This document shows, piece by piece, positions 52,216 through 60,294 of a stretch of DNA of 64,000 nt. Position 1 is the first letter of the stretch; each line of letters begins with the position of its first letter. The notes beneath the pieces were generated by a model. The model did no database searches. It was given only the letters and a program-made list of their open reading frames with translations, and was not told the DNA's origin. Both the position numbers and the translations under genes were made by a program. Source of the stretch: JBBQLG01 sp038327655 (GTDB taxonomy: Bacteria; Bacteroidota; Bacteroidia; Cytophagales; Spirosomataceae); contig JBBQLG010000004.1 in assembly GCA_038327655.1 (NCBI GenBank), positions 1-64,000 on the forward strand. The letters are read 5' to 3'.

Positions 52216-53595
52216 TTATAGCAACACGCCCTGAAACACCTCATCTAACCGCGAAACGGGGCGGATGCTAATGCCGAAACTTTTTATATCTAACCCTTTC
52301 AGGTTGTATTTCGACACGAATATCTGCTTGAAACCCAGCTTTTCGGCTTCGGCGATGCGCGAGTCAATCCGGCTCACGGCGCGAACTTCGCCCCCCAGCC
52401 CGACCTCGGCGGCAAACGCGGCCGACGGCGGAATTGGTACATCCTCGTAACTCGACACAATGGCAGCACAAACGGCTAAGTCAATGGCGGGGTCTTCGAC
52501 TTTCAGCCCACCAGCTACGTTCAGAAACACGTCCTGCTGACCCAGCCGGAACCCACCGCGCTTTTCCAGCACGGCCAGCAGCATCTGCAGCCGTTTGGCG
52601 TCGAAACCGGTGCTGCTCCGCTGGGGAGTGCCGTAATTCGCGACACTCACCAACGCCTGAATTTCGATCAGCAGCGGCCGGTTCCCTTCCAGCATGGAGC
52701 CGATGGCAATGCCGCTCAGGGCATCGTCGCGCTGCGAAATCAGGATTTCGGATGGGTTTGTCACCTGCCGTAAGCCCGTGCCCAGCATCTCGTAAATACC
52801 CAGTTCGGAGGTGCTGCCAAACCGGTTTTTGTTGGTACGGAGCAGCCTATACGTGGTATGCCGGTCGCCCTCGAAGGTCAGCACGGTATCTACCATGTGT
52901 TCGAGCACTTTTGGCCCGGCCAGCGATCCGTCTTTGGTAATGTGGCCGATCATGAACACCGGCGTCCCCGATTCTTTGGCAAACTTCATGAGTTCGGCCG
53001 CGCATTCGCGCACCTGCGACACGCTGCCCGCCCCCGACTCGATCAGCGACGACTGCATGGTTTGGATGGAGTCGATGATGAGAATCTGCGGCTGCGTATT
53101 TTCGATCTGCCGGAAAATGCCCTGCGTCGACGTTTCGGTCAGAATCAGGCAATCGCTCGTGGCGGGGTCCAAGCGTTCGGCCCGCATCTTGATTTGTTGC
53201 TCACTTTCCTCACCCGATACGTACAGTACCCGCATTCCCCGCAAACCCAGGGCGATTTGCAGCATCAGCGTCGATTTGCCGATGCCCGGTTCCCCGCCAA
53301 TTAACACCAGCGAACCCGGCACAATGCCTCCGCCCAACACCCGGTTCAGTTCGCCATCGGTGGTCAGGATGCGAGGCTGCTCTTCGTAATTAATATCGGC
53401 GATGGCTTTCGGACGTGGCGCGGTTTTTGGTCCGGGTGCGGTAGTGGCCCGCCAGCCGCCAGCCGCCGGTTCATCCTTCTGGATAACTTCTTCGACGAAG
53501 GTATTCCACTCGCCACACGATGGGCAGCGGCCGAGCCATTTGGGTGCCTGCTGCCCGCAATTCTGGCAGAAGTAGGAGGTTTTGATTTTAGCCAT
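52216..53595 (-). CDS. radA: DNA repair protein RadA (RecA-like branch migration factor)
   Basis: 459 residues. Zinc finger CQNCGQQAPKWLGRCPSCGE, Walker A IGGEPGIGKSTLMLQ, Walker B-like ILIIDSIQTMQ, the RadA signature KNRFGSTSELG, and a Lon-protease-like C-terminal domain. It acts in recombinational repair as a DnaB-like helicase. Length and domains are complete. Confidence 0.96.
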   Translation of the reverse strand: MAKIKTSYFCQNCGQQAPKWLGRCPSCGEWNTFVEEVIQKDEPAAGGWRATTAPGPKTAPRPKAIADINYEEQPRILTTDGELNRVLGGGIVPGSLVLIGGEPGIGKSTLMLQIALGLRGMRVLYVSGEESEQQIKMRAERLDPATSDCLILTETSTQGIFRQIENTQPQILIIDSIQTMQSSLIESGAGSVSQVRECAAELMKFAKESGTPVFMIGHITKDGSLAGPKVLEHMVDTVLTFEGDRHTTYRLLRTNKNRFGSTSELGIYEMLGTGLRQVTNPSEILISQRDDALSGIAIGSMLEGNRPLLIEIQALVSVANYGTPQRSSTGFDAKRLQMLLAVLEKRGGFRLGQQDVFLNVAGGLKVEDPAIDLAVCAAIVSSYEDVPIPPSAAFAAEVGLGGEVRAVSRIDSRIAEAEKLGFKQIFVSKYNLKGLDIKSFGISIRPVSRLDEVFQGVLL

Positions 53596-53827
53596 TTTTC
53601 AGGGATTGGCGGTCGGATATTGGTGCGCTCGTATGCTTAACGGAACAGTAGATTAAACCCGCACGCTGAAATATAATCCAACGGAGACAACCGGACGGTT
53701 TACCCACTGCACACGGATTCCTGACCACGGAAATAACGCCGTTTGGTCGGAATTAGTTGAGGCTAAATACCGCCGACCGGGGCCTATCGTTACGCATACA
53801 GTCTTTACACAAAACAACTAAACAACC
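53596..53827. other. Divergent intergenic region
   Basis: 232 bases between radA and the outer membrane protein gene. It should hold both promoters. No strong consensus element, repeat or RNA gene was recognised. Confidence 0.4.
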
Positions 53828-54523
53828 ATGAAAAAAGCCCTTCTCTTCGTCGCAATGGCTATTCTACCCGCCGTTTCCTTCGCTCAGTTCAGTTTCGGCG
53901 TTAAAGGTGGTGTCAACCTCTCAAAACTGACCTTCGGCGATTTCGTCACCACCCGCCTGAATGCCAACGGTTCACCCGCCGTAGACGTCAATGGACAGAC
54001 GTTCCGGGATAATGTCAAACAGAGTTTCGATTCCAGAACGGGTACATCGTTCGGTGCCTACGCCCGCATTGGTGGCAGCCTGTTTATCCAGCCCGAAGTG
54101 CTTTATTCGACCAAAGCCGGTTCGTTCGACATTATCCGTACCGGTACCGATGGTAAAACGACTACGGAGTCGGTGCAGACTAATTTAACCAGTTTCGACG
54201 TACCGGTGCTGGTCGGCATCAAAGGCGGTCCCATCCGGATTATGGCCGGGCCAATTGTGTCGTTTCGGGTGAATAACAATCAGGGCCTGAACGATGCCCT
54301 GAAACAATACACCACCGGTACACTCAACGATGCCTGGGCGAAGGCTTATTATGGCTATCAGATTGGGGGCGGGCTGGATTTGGGCCGCTTCGGTATCGAT
54401 GTCCGGCACGAGGGCAGCCTCTCCGACATCGCATCGGTCGATCTGGGAGCCGCCGGGAGTGTACAGGCGTTCAACCAGAAACTCAGCTCGTGGCAGGTGA
54501 CGCTGGCGATGCGGATATTTTAA
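53828..54523 (+). CDS. Outer membrane beta-barrel protein (PorT/OMP_b-brl type)
   Basis: 231 residues. Signal peptide to SFAQF, then FSFGVKGGVNLSKLTFGDF, FIQPEVLYSTKAG and NLTSFDVPVLVGIKGGPIRI, the strand pattern of small eight-stranded Bacteroidota barrels, ending MRIF. It has no enzymatic motif. Its function is unknown. Confidence 0.87.
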   Translation: MKKALLFVAMAILPAVSFAQFSFGVKGGVNLSKLTFGDFVTTRLNANGSPAVDVNGQTFRDNVKQSFDSRTGTSFGAYARIGGSLFIQPEVLYSTKAGSFDIIRTGTDGKTTTESVQTNLTSFDVPVLVGIKGGPIRIMAGPIVSFRVNNNQGLNDALKQYTTGTLNDAWAKAYYGYQIGGGLDLGRFGIDVRHEGSLSDIASVDLGAAGSVQAFNQKLSSWQVTLAMRIF

Positions 54524-54531
54524 GTAGGTTA

Positions 54532-54605
54532 ACCCCCTTCCCCTAAAGGGGTGTACGACTTAGCTACCGGTAGCCAAGTCGTACACCCCTTTAGGGGAAG
54601 GGGGT
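54532..54605. terminator. 74-bp near-perfect palindrome without loop
   Basis: 37-base arms meet at ACC|GGT (54568/54569). The arms (ACCCCCTTCCCCTAAAGGGG...) match with one mismatch. It lies 8 bases behind the stop of the OMP gene and before a convergent LytTR gene, so it would serve as a terminator in both directions. CCCCTAAAGGGG is itself self-complementary. Confidence 0.75.
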
Positions 54606-54701
54606 ATTAGTCCACAAAAAACAAACCGTTGCCATCCAAGAGATCGTGGCAACGGTTGTTCTATCAATTAACCCACTAAATGAATGGTGTGCCGGTTGGC
54701 C

Positions 54702-55121
54702 TTAGCTGAGCAGATTCTGCTGGTAACGGTTGAGCCGGGTAGTGATTTCTTTCAGACGTCGGCGCGAGATGGTGACGACCCGGCCGTCGGCTAAGCGGAT
54801 AATGCGCTCTTTGCTGAATACGCTGTGCTGCACGTAGCCGAGGTTGATAATATACGATTTGTGTACCCGCAGAAACATGCTCTCGTCGAGCGATTTTTCA
54901 AATTCTTTCAACGTCTTCGACACTAAATACCGTTTCCGGTCACGGGTGTAGAGGAATGTATAATTCCCTTCGCCCTGCAGGCAGATCACGTCATCGACGG
55001 CAACCATGATGGTACGGTTCAGGTACGGCAGTGACAAACGGTGCTGACCACGCTGGTAGGCAGCCGGATACGAGGGCGCGATGGACTGAATTGGCGAATT
55101 AATGAAGTTGGTAGCTTCCAT
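54702..55121 (-). CDS. LytTR domain DNA-binding regulator
   Basis: 139 residues. A ~45-residue N-terminal part is followed by a LytTR domain: VDDVICLQGEGNYTFLYTRD, VSKTLKEFEKSL, FLRVHKSYIINLGYVQ and DGRVVTISRRRLKEITTRL. There is no receiver domain, so activation is not by phosphorylation of this protein. It is similar to the gene at 55366; the pair are paralogues. Start 55121 gives the more usual length than 55172. Confidence 0.88.
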   Translation of the reverse strand: MEATNFINSPIQSIAPSYPAAYQRGQHRLSLPYLNRTIMVAVDDVICLQGEGNYTFLYTRDRKRYLVSKTLKEFEKSLDESMFLRVHKSYIINLGYVQHSVFSKERIIRLADGRVVTISRRRLKEITTRLNRYQQNLLS

Positions 55122-55184
55122 GGGTATGGGTGGTTTAGTGTGCTTCAGGAACAATACAAAGCTACCAGCCACGCCTTACCCCAT

Positions 55185-55244
55185 AAAAAAGCCGTCTGAC
55201 CAACAAGTGCGTCGCTAATGCTAACACTTTGTTAATCAGACGGT
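55185..55244 (-). terminator. Terminator downstream of the second LytTR gene
   Basis: On the minus strand CCGTCTGA...TCAGACGG is followed by C and T6; an inner AACAAAGTG/CACTTGTT pairing extends the stem. It separates the two LytTR genes. Confidence 0.6.
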
Positions 55245-55365
55245 TATTTGATAGTCAGAGAAAAACTTCGAGTACATTCACTCGAAAAACAAGTAGAACT
55301 ACGCAGTAACTTTCACAGACTTCCTACGTCGAAGCCCTTCCGAAACGCACGTAGCTACCGCGTAA

Positions 55366-55797
55366 TTAACTCACGATGGCCGGTTGATACTCGCGAATGC
55401 GGTCGATGAACATCTGCGCCCGCCGACGCGAAATCTTGATCTGCTGTCCGTCAGCCAGTTCCAGTTCGCCCTCCTTCTTAACGTAGAATTTACGAACGAA
55501 CTCCAGGTTGACAATGCACGATTTGTGTACCCGCACGAAAGCCTGTCCATCCAGCAATGTTTCGTACTCTTTCAGTGTCCGCGATACCAGCATCTTCGTG
55601 CCGTCCTTCAGGAAAAAATTGGTGTAGTTACCCGATCCTTCGAGCCGCACGATTTCGTCGACGGATACGGTGCGCTTACGGTCATAGAAGGGAATGAGTA
55701 ATTTTTGCAGGCAAGAGGAAGGGGAAGGTTTTTCCACACTTTTGGGGAAAGGCATGGACATTGTGTCGAAGATGGAATCGGCTGGTATCGTGTTCAT
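55366..55797 (-). CDS. LytTR domain DNA-binding regulator, paralogue
   Basis: 143 residues. LytTR domain VDEIVRLEGSGNYTNFFLKD, VSRTLKEYETLL, FVRVHKSCIVNLEFVRKF and DGQQIKISRRRAQMF align with the gene at 54702. A short, Ser/Pro-rich N-terminus precedes it. Like its neighbour it has no receiver domain. The two are separated by a terminator, so they are probably expressed independently. Confidence 0.88.
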   Translation of the reverse strand: MNTIPADSIFDTMSMPFPKSVEKPSPSSCLQKLLIPFYDRKRTVSVDEIVRLEGSGNYTNFFLKDGTKMLVSRTLKEYETLLDGQAFVRVHKSCIVNLEFVRKFYVKKEGELELADGQQIKISRRRAQMFIDRIREYQPAIVS

Positions 55798-56023
55798 GAC
55801 AACTTGAGTAAGGTTGATAGTGTAAGTTTACGTTTGATAGTCAGCACATTACAGCTCATTTGCTGCGTAGCTTTCAGTGGCATGCCGGGTGAGTCACCGA
55901 TGAGGTGTTTACAACAATCAGTCCCTAAACGGCAGGGCTACCGATTACATGATGGTTTCCTGGGCGCTCACCGAAATGAGCACCCAAAATGCCTGCTGCC
56001 GGGCGTATTGCTTTACTTTTGGC

Positions 56024-56031
56024 TATCTTTG
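56024..56031 (+). promoter_or_regulatory. Promoter -7 element of pheS
   Basis: TATCTTTG fits TAnnTTTG and lies 32 bases before the pheS ATG, leaving a leader of about 25 bases. Confidence 0.5.
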
Positions 56032-56062
56032 TAGTGCCTATTTTAGTAATTACCACTCGATT

Positions 56063-57118
56063 ATGCTGGATCAGGTTAACGACATACATCAGGAAATTGA
56101 CCGGTTCACGGTTACCGATAAAGAGCAGTTAGAACAGTTCCGGCTGCGGTTTATCAGCCGCAAAGGCTTGGTTACCGAACTCTTTGACCAGCTCAAAACT
56201 GTTGCCCCCGACGAACGCCGGGCTGTAGGGCAGCAACTGAATACGATTAAAAACTTCGCGCAGGAGCGGTTTCAGGCCTTCACGCAGCAGTTGGAAGAGC
56301 AATCTTCTGTAAATAACACCCCGGCCATCGACCTCACGCTGCCGGGCATTCCGTACCAGACCGGGGCCATTCATCCCCTCTCGGCGGTGCGGCAGCGCAT
56401 TATTCAGATTTTCGAACGCATCGGCTTCAATGTGGCCGACGGTCCTGAGATCGAATCGGACTGGTATAACTTCGGTGCCCTGAATTTTCCCGACAATCAC
56501 CCCGCCCGCGAAATGCAGGACACGTTTTTTGTCGAGAAAAAGGGCGTCGGCGAGGCTCCGACAGACATGCTGCTGCGGACGCATACCTCCAACGTCCAGA
56601 TCCGACTGATGGAACACAGCCATCAAGGGTCGGCGGGTCGGCCGCTGCGTTCCATTATGCCGGGGCGGGTATATCGGAACGAGGCCATTTCGGCGCGGGC
56701 GCACTGTCTGTTCCACCAGGTCGAAGGCATTTACATCGACCGGAACGTAGGGTTTAAAGACCTGAAAGACACGCTGTATCATTTCGTGAAGGAGATGTTC
56801 GACGAGGGGACGCGCATCCGGTTCCGGCCGTCGTACTTTCCGTTTACCGAACCGAGTGCCGAGATCGACATTTCGTGCCAGATCTGCCACGGGTCGGGCT
56901 GTAACGTCTGCAAACACACGGGCTGGGTCGAGATTGCCGGTTCGGGTATGGTCGATCCTAACGTACTGACGAACTGTGGCATCGACGCCGACGAATTTAC
57001 CGGCTTCGCCTTCGGGATGGGCATCGAACGCATCACCATGCTGAAATACCAGGTAAAAGACCTGCGGCTTTTCACCGAAAACGACGTCCGCTTTCTGCGG
57101 CAGTTCGAGGGTGCGTAA
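56063..57118 (+). CDS. pheS: Phenylalanine--tRNA ligase alpha subunit
   Basis: 351 residues. N-terminal coiled coil (tRNA arm), motif-2-like FRPSYFPFTEPSAEIDIS and the C-terminal GFAFGMGIERITMLKYQVKD (motif 3). A Cys cluster CQICHGSGCNVCKHTG sits between, as in other Bacteroidota. The frame is open upstream to 55949, but family length and the promoter at 56024 place the start at 56063. pheT is not adjacent. Confidence 0.95.
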   Translation: MLDQVNDIHQEIDRFTVTDKEQLEQFRLRFISRKGLVTELFDQLKTVAPDERRAVGQQLNTIKNFAQERFQAFTQQLEEQSSVNNTPAIDLTLPGIPYQTGAIHPLSAVRQRIIQIFERIGFNVADGPEIESDWYNFGALNFPDNHPAREMQDTFFVEKKGVGEAPTDMLLRTHTSNVQIRLMEHSHQGSAGRPLRSIMPGRVYRNEAISARAHCLFHQVEGIYIDRNVGFKDLKDTLYHFVKEMFDEGTRIRFRPSYFPFTEPSAEIDISCQICHGSGCNVCKHTGWVEIAGSGMVDPNVLTNCGIDADEFTGFAFGMGIERITMLKYQVKDLRLFTENDVRFLRQFEGA

Positions 57119-57127
57119 CCAATAGGG

Positions 57128-57189
57128 GAATGGGCGATTGAGTGAATTAGCGAATGACAGGTTCGACCCATTCACTCAATCACTCATTT
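57128..57189. repeat. Imperfect inverted repeat between pheS and xseA
   Basis: 20-base arms 57128-57147 (GAATGGGCGATTGAGTGAAT) and 57170-57189 pair at 17 positions. It lies just before the xseA start at 57211. The unit resembles the CTGATTGAAT-type arms at 47162. Confidence 0.55.
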
Positions 57190-57210
57190 GCCTGTTTACT
57201 CATTACCAAA

Positions 57211-58422
57211 ATGACCCCAATTTCGCTGGCTGATTTAGCCTATACCCTTGAATCCGTGATCGACACGGCCTTCGGTGGCAAAGCCGTCTGGGTCGTGGCC
57301 GAAACGAGCGACATCAAAAATTACCCCGACCGGCAATACTGCTTTTTAACCTTAGTCGAGCGCGAAGCCGATAACGCGTCGGGAAAGCGGGAAACGGTAG
57401 CGAAGCTGGAAGCAGCCATCTGGCGCAAAAACTACCGCATCATCCGCGAATTTGAGACCGCTACCGGTCAGGCATTTGCCCGTAACATTCAACTCCTGTT
57501 GCAGGTATCGGTAGCGTACAACCCGGTCTATGGTTTGCGGCTGGAAATTCTGCGCATCGACCCGTCCTACACCCTCGGCAACTTAGAAAAAGAACGGCAG
57601 GGGGTGCTGGACCAGCTTGCTGAGAACTACCCCGACCTGATCTGGGTCGAAGACGGGCAGTACATCACGGCCAATCAATTGCTGCCCCGCCCGGCCGTGA
57701 TGCAGCGCCTGGCCCTGATTGCCGCCCCCGGTTCGGACGGATGGCGCGACTTTCGGCACGAACTGACCAACAACGGATTCGGGTATCAGTTCGAGATCGA
57801 CGAGTACCTCACGCAGGTACAGGGGCAGGGAGCCGAGCGGGCTATTGTCGGGCAGTTGACCCGCATTCAGGCCAGCGAACACCCCTACGATGCCGTTGTG
57901 ATTGTGCGCGGGGGTGGCTCCCAACTGGATTTCGGTTCGTTCGACACCGAGATTATGGGCCTGACTGTAGCGGCCTTCCCCCTGCCGATTCTGGCGGGGA
58001 TTGGTCACGAACGCAACGTCAGCATTACCGATCTGATGTGCCACCAAAGCGTGAAAACACCTACTAAAGCAGCCGCTTTCCTGATCGACCATAACCGGCA
58101 GTTTGAGACGAACTGCCTGCGGTTGCAGGATCGCTTAGTATCGGCCGCACGGAACACGCTGCTCGAAGCCCGCGAAGACGTAGACCGCGAAACGGACCGG
58201 TTCCGGTTTATCACCCAAACCTATCTGCGTGACCGCCACACGGAACTGGCCGAATTATCCGTCACGGTGCGGCACTTGGACCCCATCAACGTGCTCCAGC
58301 GTGGTTATGCTTTGCTTAGCCGGAATGGCCGCGTGATGACCCGTGCCAGTCAGCTACTACCCGGCGACGACGTGCTGGCCCAACTCGCCGACGGCACGGT
58401 CTCGTTAACAGTTGGTGGTTAG
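57211..58422 (+). CDS. xseA: Exodeoxyribonuclease VII large subunit
   Basis: 403 residues. OB-fold N-terminus (VWVVAETSDIKNYPDRQYCF), then the conserved catalytic region RGGGSQLDFGSFDTEIMGLT with PILAGIGHERNVSITDLM and TPTKAAAFLI, and a coiled-coil C-terminus. With XseB it degrades single-stranded DNA from both ends. Start at 57211 follows the family length. The last codons form the left arm of an inverted repeat that spans the stop. Confidence 0.93.
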   Translation: MTPISLADLAYTLESVIDTAFGGKAVWVVAETSDIKNYPDRQYCFLTLVEREADNASGKRETVAKLEAAIWRKNYRIIREFETATGQAFARNIQLLLQVSVAYNPVYGLRLEILRIDPSYTLGNLEKERQGVLDQLAENYPDLIWVEDGQYITANQLLPRPAVMQRLALIAAPGSDGWRDFRHELTNNGFGYQFEIDEYLTQVQGQGAERAIVGQLTRIQASEHPYDAVVIVRGGGSQLDFGSFDTEIMGLTVAAFPLPILAGIGHERNVSITDLMCHQSVKTPTKAAAFLIDHNRQFETNCLRLQDRLVSAARNTLLEAREDVDRETDRFRFITQTYLRDRHTELAELSVTVRHLDPINVLQRGYALLSRNGRVMTRASQLLPGDDVLAQLADGTVSLTVGG

Positions 58423-58490
58423 TACCGGGCCAACGCTTCGGTTCGCCATAAAACACCAACCAAAGCGTCGGCCCGGCACTAACCACCAAC
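58411..58490. repeat. Inverted repeat across the xseA stop, between xseA and xseB
   Basis: 28-base arms 58411-58438 (GTTGGTGGTTAGTACCGGGC...) and 58463-58490 pair with two mismatches. The left arm includes the TAG stop of xseA and its last three codons (Val-Gly-Gly). It could act as a terminator or processing site and set the XseA:XseB ratio, which is unequal in the complex. Confidence 0.65.
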
Positions 58491-58508
58491 CATAAACCAC
58501 AAACTACT

Positions 58509-58697
58509 ATGACCTATCAGGATGCTTACGATCAGTTAGTTGCCACCGTTGATGAAATTGAAAATGACCAGGTGCCACTGGACGAATTACCCGCTAAAAT
58601 CCGGCTGGCGACCGAGTTGATTGCCTTCTGTCAGGAACGGCTGCGGGCGGTAGAAGCCGACTACCAGACAGCACTCGAACGGATGCCCAAACGCTAA
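58509..58697 (+). CDS. xseB: Exodeoxyribonuclease VII small subunit
   Basis: 62 residues, usual length of XseB. MTYQDAYDQLVATVDEIEND, VPLDELPAKIRLATELIAFC and a coiled-coil end match the family. Several small subunits coat each large subunit. It follows xseA with an 86-base gap that contains the palindrome at 58411-58490. Confidence 0.92.
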   Translation: MTYQDAYDQLVATVDEIENDQVPLDELPAKIRLATELIAFCQERLRAVEADYQTALERMPKR

Positions 58698-58831
58698 GCC
58701 GGTAATTTTGTCGTTAATATGTTTGCCGTATAGTCAAAAGGTTGCCTAATTTTAGGGCTTAGGTAGCCTGCAGCGCAGCCGGTACGGCCCTGTTGCTGGC
58801 GCTCAACACCTCCATTGCTGAAGAATCAAGT

Positions 58832-60178
58832 ATGAATTTGTTTGCCCAGTTCGACGAATTACTGAATCCGGAAGTCATAGCCAAAATTGCCGTCTACGTG
58901 GATGAGCCGGTCGAAAAAACCCGGAAGGCAGTTCAGGGGCTGGTATACACCGTTGTCGGAGGCCTGATAAAGCGCATCACCAGCGAAATTGGCATCAATC
59001 AACTCGCCCTGCAAATCCAGCGGGGTCGTTACGAAGGGCAGTTGATAGCTCAGTTACCTACACTGTTCCGGGAACCCACCCAGGTAAATGCGACCATCAC
59101 CGCCGGTAACGATGCCATCAGTCACCTGCTGCCCGCGCTGAAAAGCTCCATTGCCGGTATGATTACCTCCTACGCAGGCATCCGCAACTCCTCGGCCATT
59201 TCGCTGCTCGGCCTCACTACCGCGCTGGTACTGGATGAACTGGGGCGGCAGATGCGGGAGCGTAAACTGGACCCGGACGGCCTGGCCGCTTCGCTTTTCG
59301 AACAGCGCGAACCGCTGCTGAACGTGGTACCGGAGACGCTGATGCCCCAGTTAACGGAAAAATTAAGCCTGCAACCCCTTTTCAGTGGCCTCAGTGCTCC
59401 CGCCCGGCGTGGCACCGTTGTGGCCGCGCCAGGCCGTCCGGTGACGGCTCCTGTTGCGGCTCCAACACCCGCTTTCGTTCAGGATACCGACGATACCGAC
59501 TCGAATGGATTAATAAAATGGGGGGTTGGTGCCCTGGTGGTAGCCACCCTGGCGGGGGGGTATTTTGTGTGGCAGAATACCCAAAAGCCAACCAATCCAA
59601 CGCAGCAAACCAGCGACATCGAAGCCCTGCCGACCGATAGCATCAATGCTGATACCGTAGCCCGTTCGCTGGCCGTGCCCCAGGATCCCCAGCCTGCTGT
59701 TACCGTGCCTTCAGCAACTACGGCGGTTACGGCCATTAGCACACCCCTTTCCGGTTCGGCCGTGGCAGATGGTTCACTCGCGTCGAAGCTTACCCTTTAC
59801 CTGAACGATCCGGCCACGATCAAAGGGCGGCTGTTTCCGCTGTCCACTGTAAACTTTCAGTACGGTACCATTGTGCTGAACCCTGCCTCCGAAGCGACCA
59901 TCACCGAATTGGTGAATGTGTTAAAAACCCACCCTACCACGCAAATCCGGCTGATCGCTTACGCCAACGATGCCGCTGGCAGCGGACTGACCAACAAAGC
60001 CCTCTCCTTCAAGCGGGTCAACATTCTCAAACAGCAGTTGGTGAGCGCGGGTATCAATTACGTCCGGGTTGATGCAGTAGGTGTTGGTACGGGCGTAACG
60101 CCCCCGAAAGCCAGTGATTCAACCGCCGTTCGGAAGCCACCCATGCGGAAGATTGATATGCGGGTGGTGGTTAAATAA
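58832..60178 (+). CDS. DUF937 / OmpA-like domain membrane protein
   Basis: 448 residues from 58832. The N-terminal ~170 residues are a DUF937-like helical domain (LFAQFDELLNPEVIAKIAVY). A linker leads to one membrane helix (KWGVGALVVATLAGGYFVW), then a Thr/Ser/Ala-rich spacer and an OmpA-like peptidoglycan-binding domain: NFQYGTIVLNPASEATITEL and RLIAYANDAAGSGLTNKALS with KRVNILKQQL. Inferred: DUF937 in the cytoplasm, OmpA domain in the periplasm. Function unknown; may link the inner membrane to the wall. Confidence 0.82.
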   Translation: MNLFAQFDELLNPEVIAKIAVYVDEPVEKTRKAVQGLVYTVVGGLIKRITSEIGINQLALQIQRGRYEGQLIAQLPTLFREPTQVNATITAGNDAISHLLPALKSSIAGMITSYAGIRNSSAISLLGLTTALVLDELGRQMRERKLDPDGLAASLFEQREPLLNVVPETLMPQLTEKLSLQPLFSGLSAPARRGTVVAAPGRPVTAPVAAPTPAFVQDTDDTDSNGLIKWGVGALVVATLAGGYFVWQNTQKPTNPTQQTSDIEALPTDSINADTVARSLAVPQDPQPAVTVPSATTAVTAISTPLSGSAVADGSLASKLTLYLNDPATIKGRLFPLSTVNFQYGTIVLNPASEATITELVNVLKTHPTTQIRLIAYANDAAGSGLTNKALSFKRVNILKQQLVSAGINYVRVDAVGVGTGVTPPKASDSTAVRKPPMRKIDMRVVVK

Positions 60179-60215
60179 CCGAGGACGTCAGATTAAAACG
60201 ACAACGAAAGGAGCT

Positions 60216-60281
60216 TAATTCCATCACACACAAACGCGCTGTTATCCTGGGATAACAGCGCGTTTGTGTGTGATGGAATTA
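60216..60281. terminator. Bidirectional terminator, 32-bp perfect stem
   Basis: 32-base arms 60216-60247 and 60250-60281 (TAATTCCATCACACACAAAC...) pair completely around a TG loop. It separates the convergent DUF937-OmpA and desaturase genes and ends 13 bases from the latter's stop. Confidence 0.85.
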
Positions 60282-60294
60282 GTGAAAAACTAAG

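Noticed and set aside
56129..57175. Antisense frame of 348 residues opposite pheS
   Set aside because: Composition and lack of any domain mark it as a shadow of pheS.
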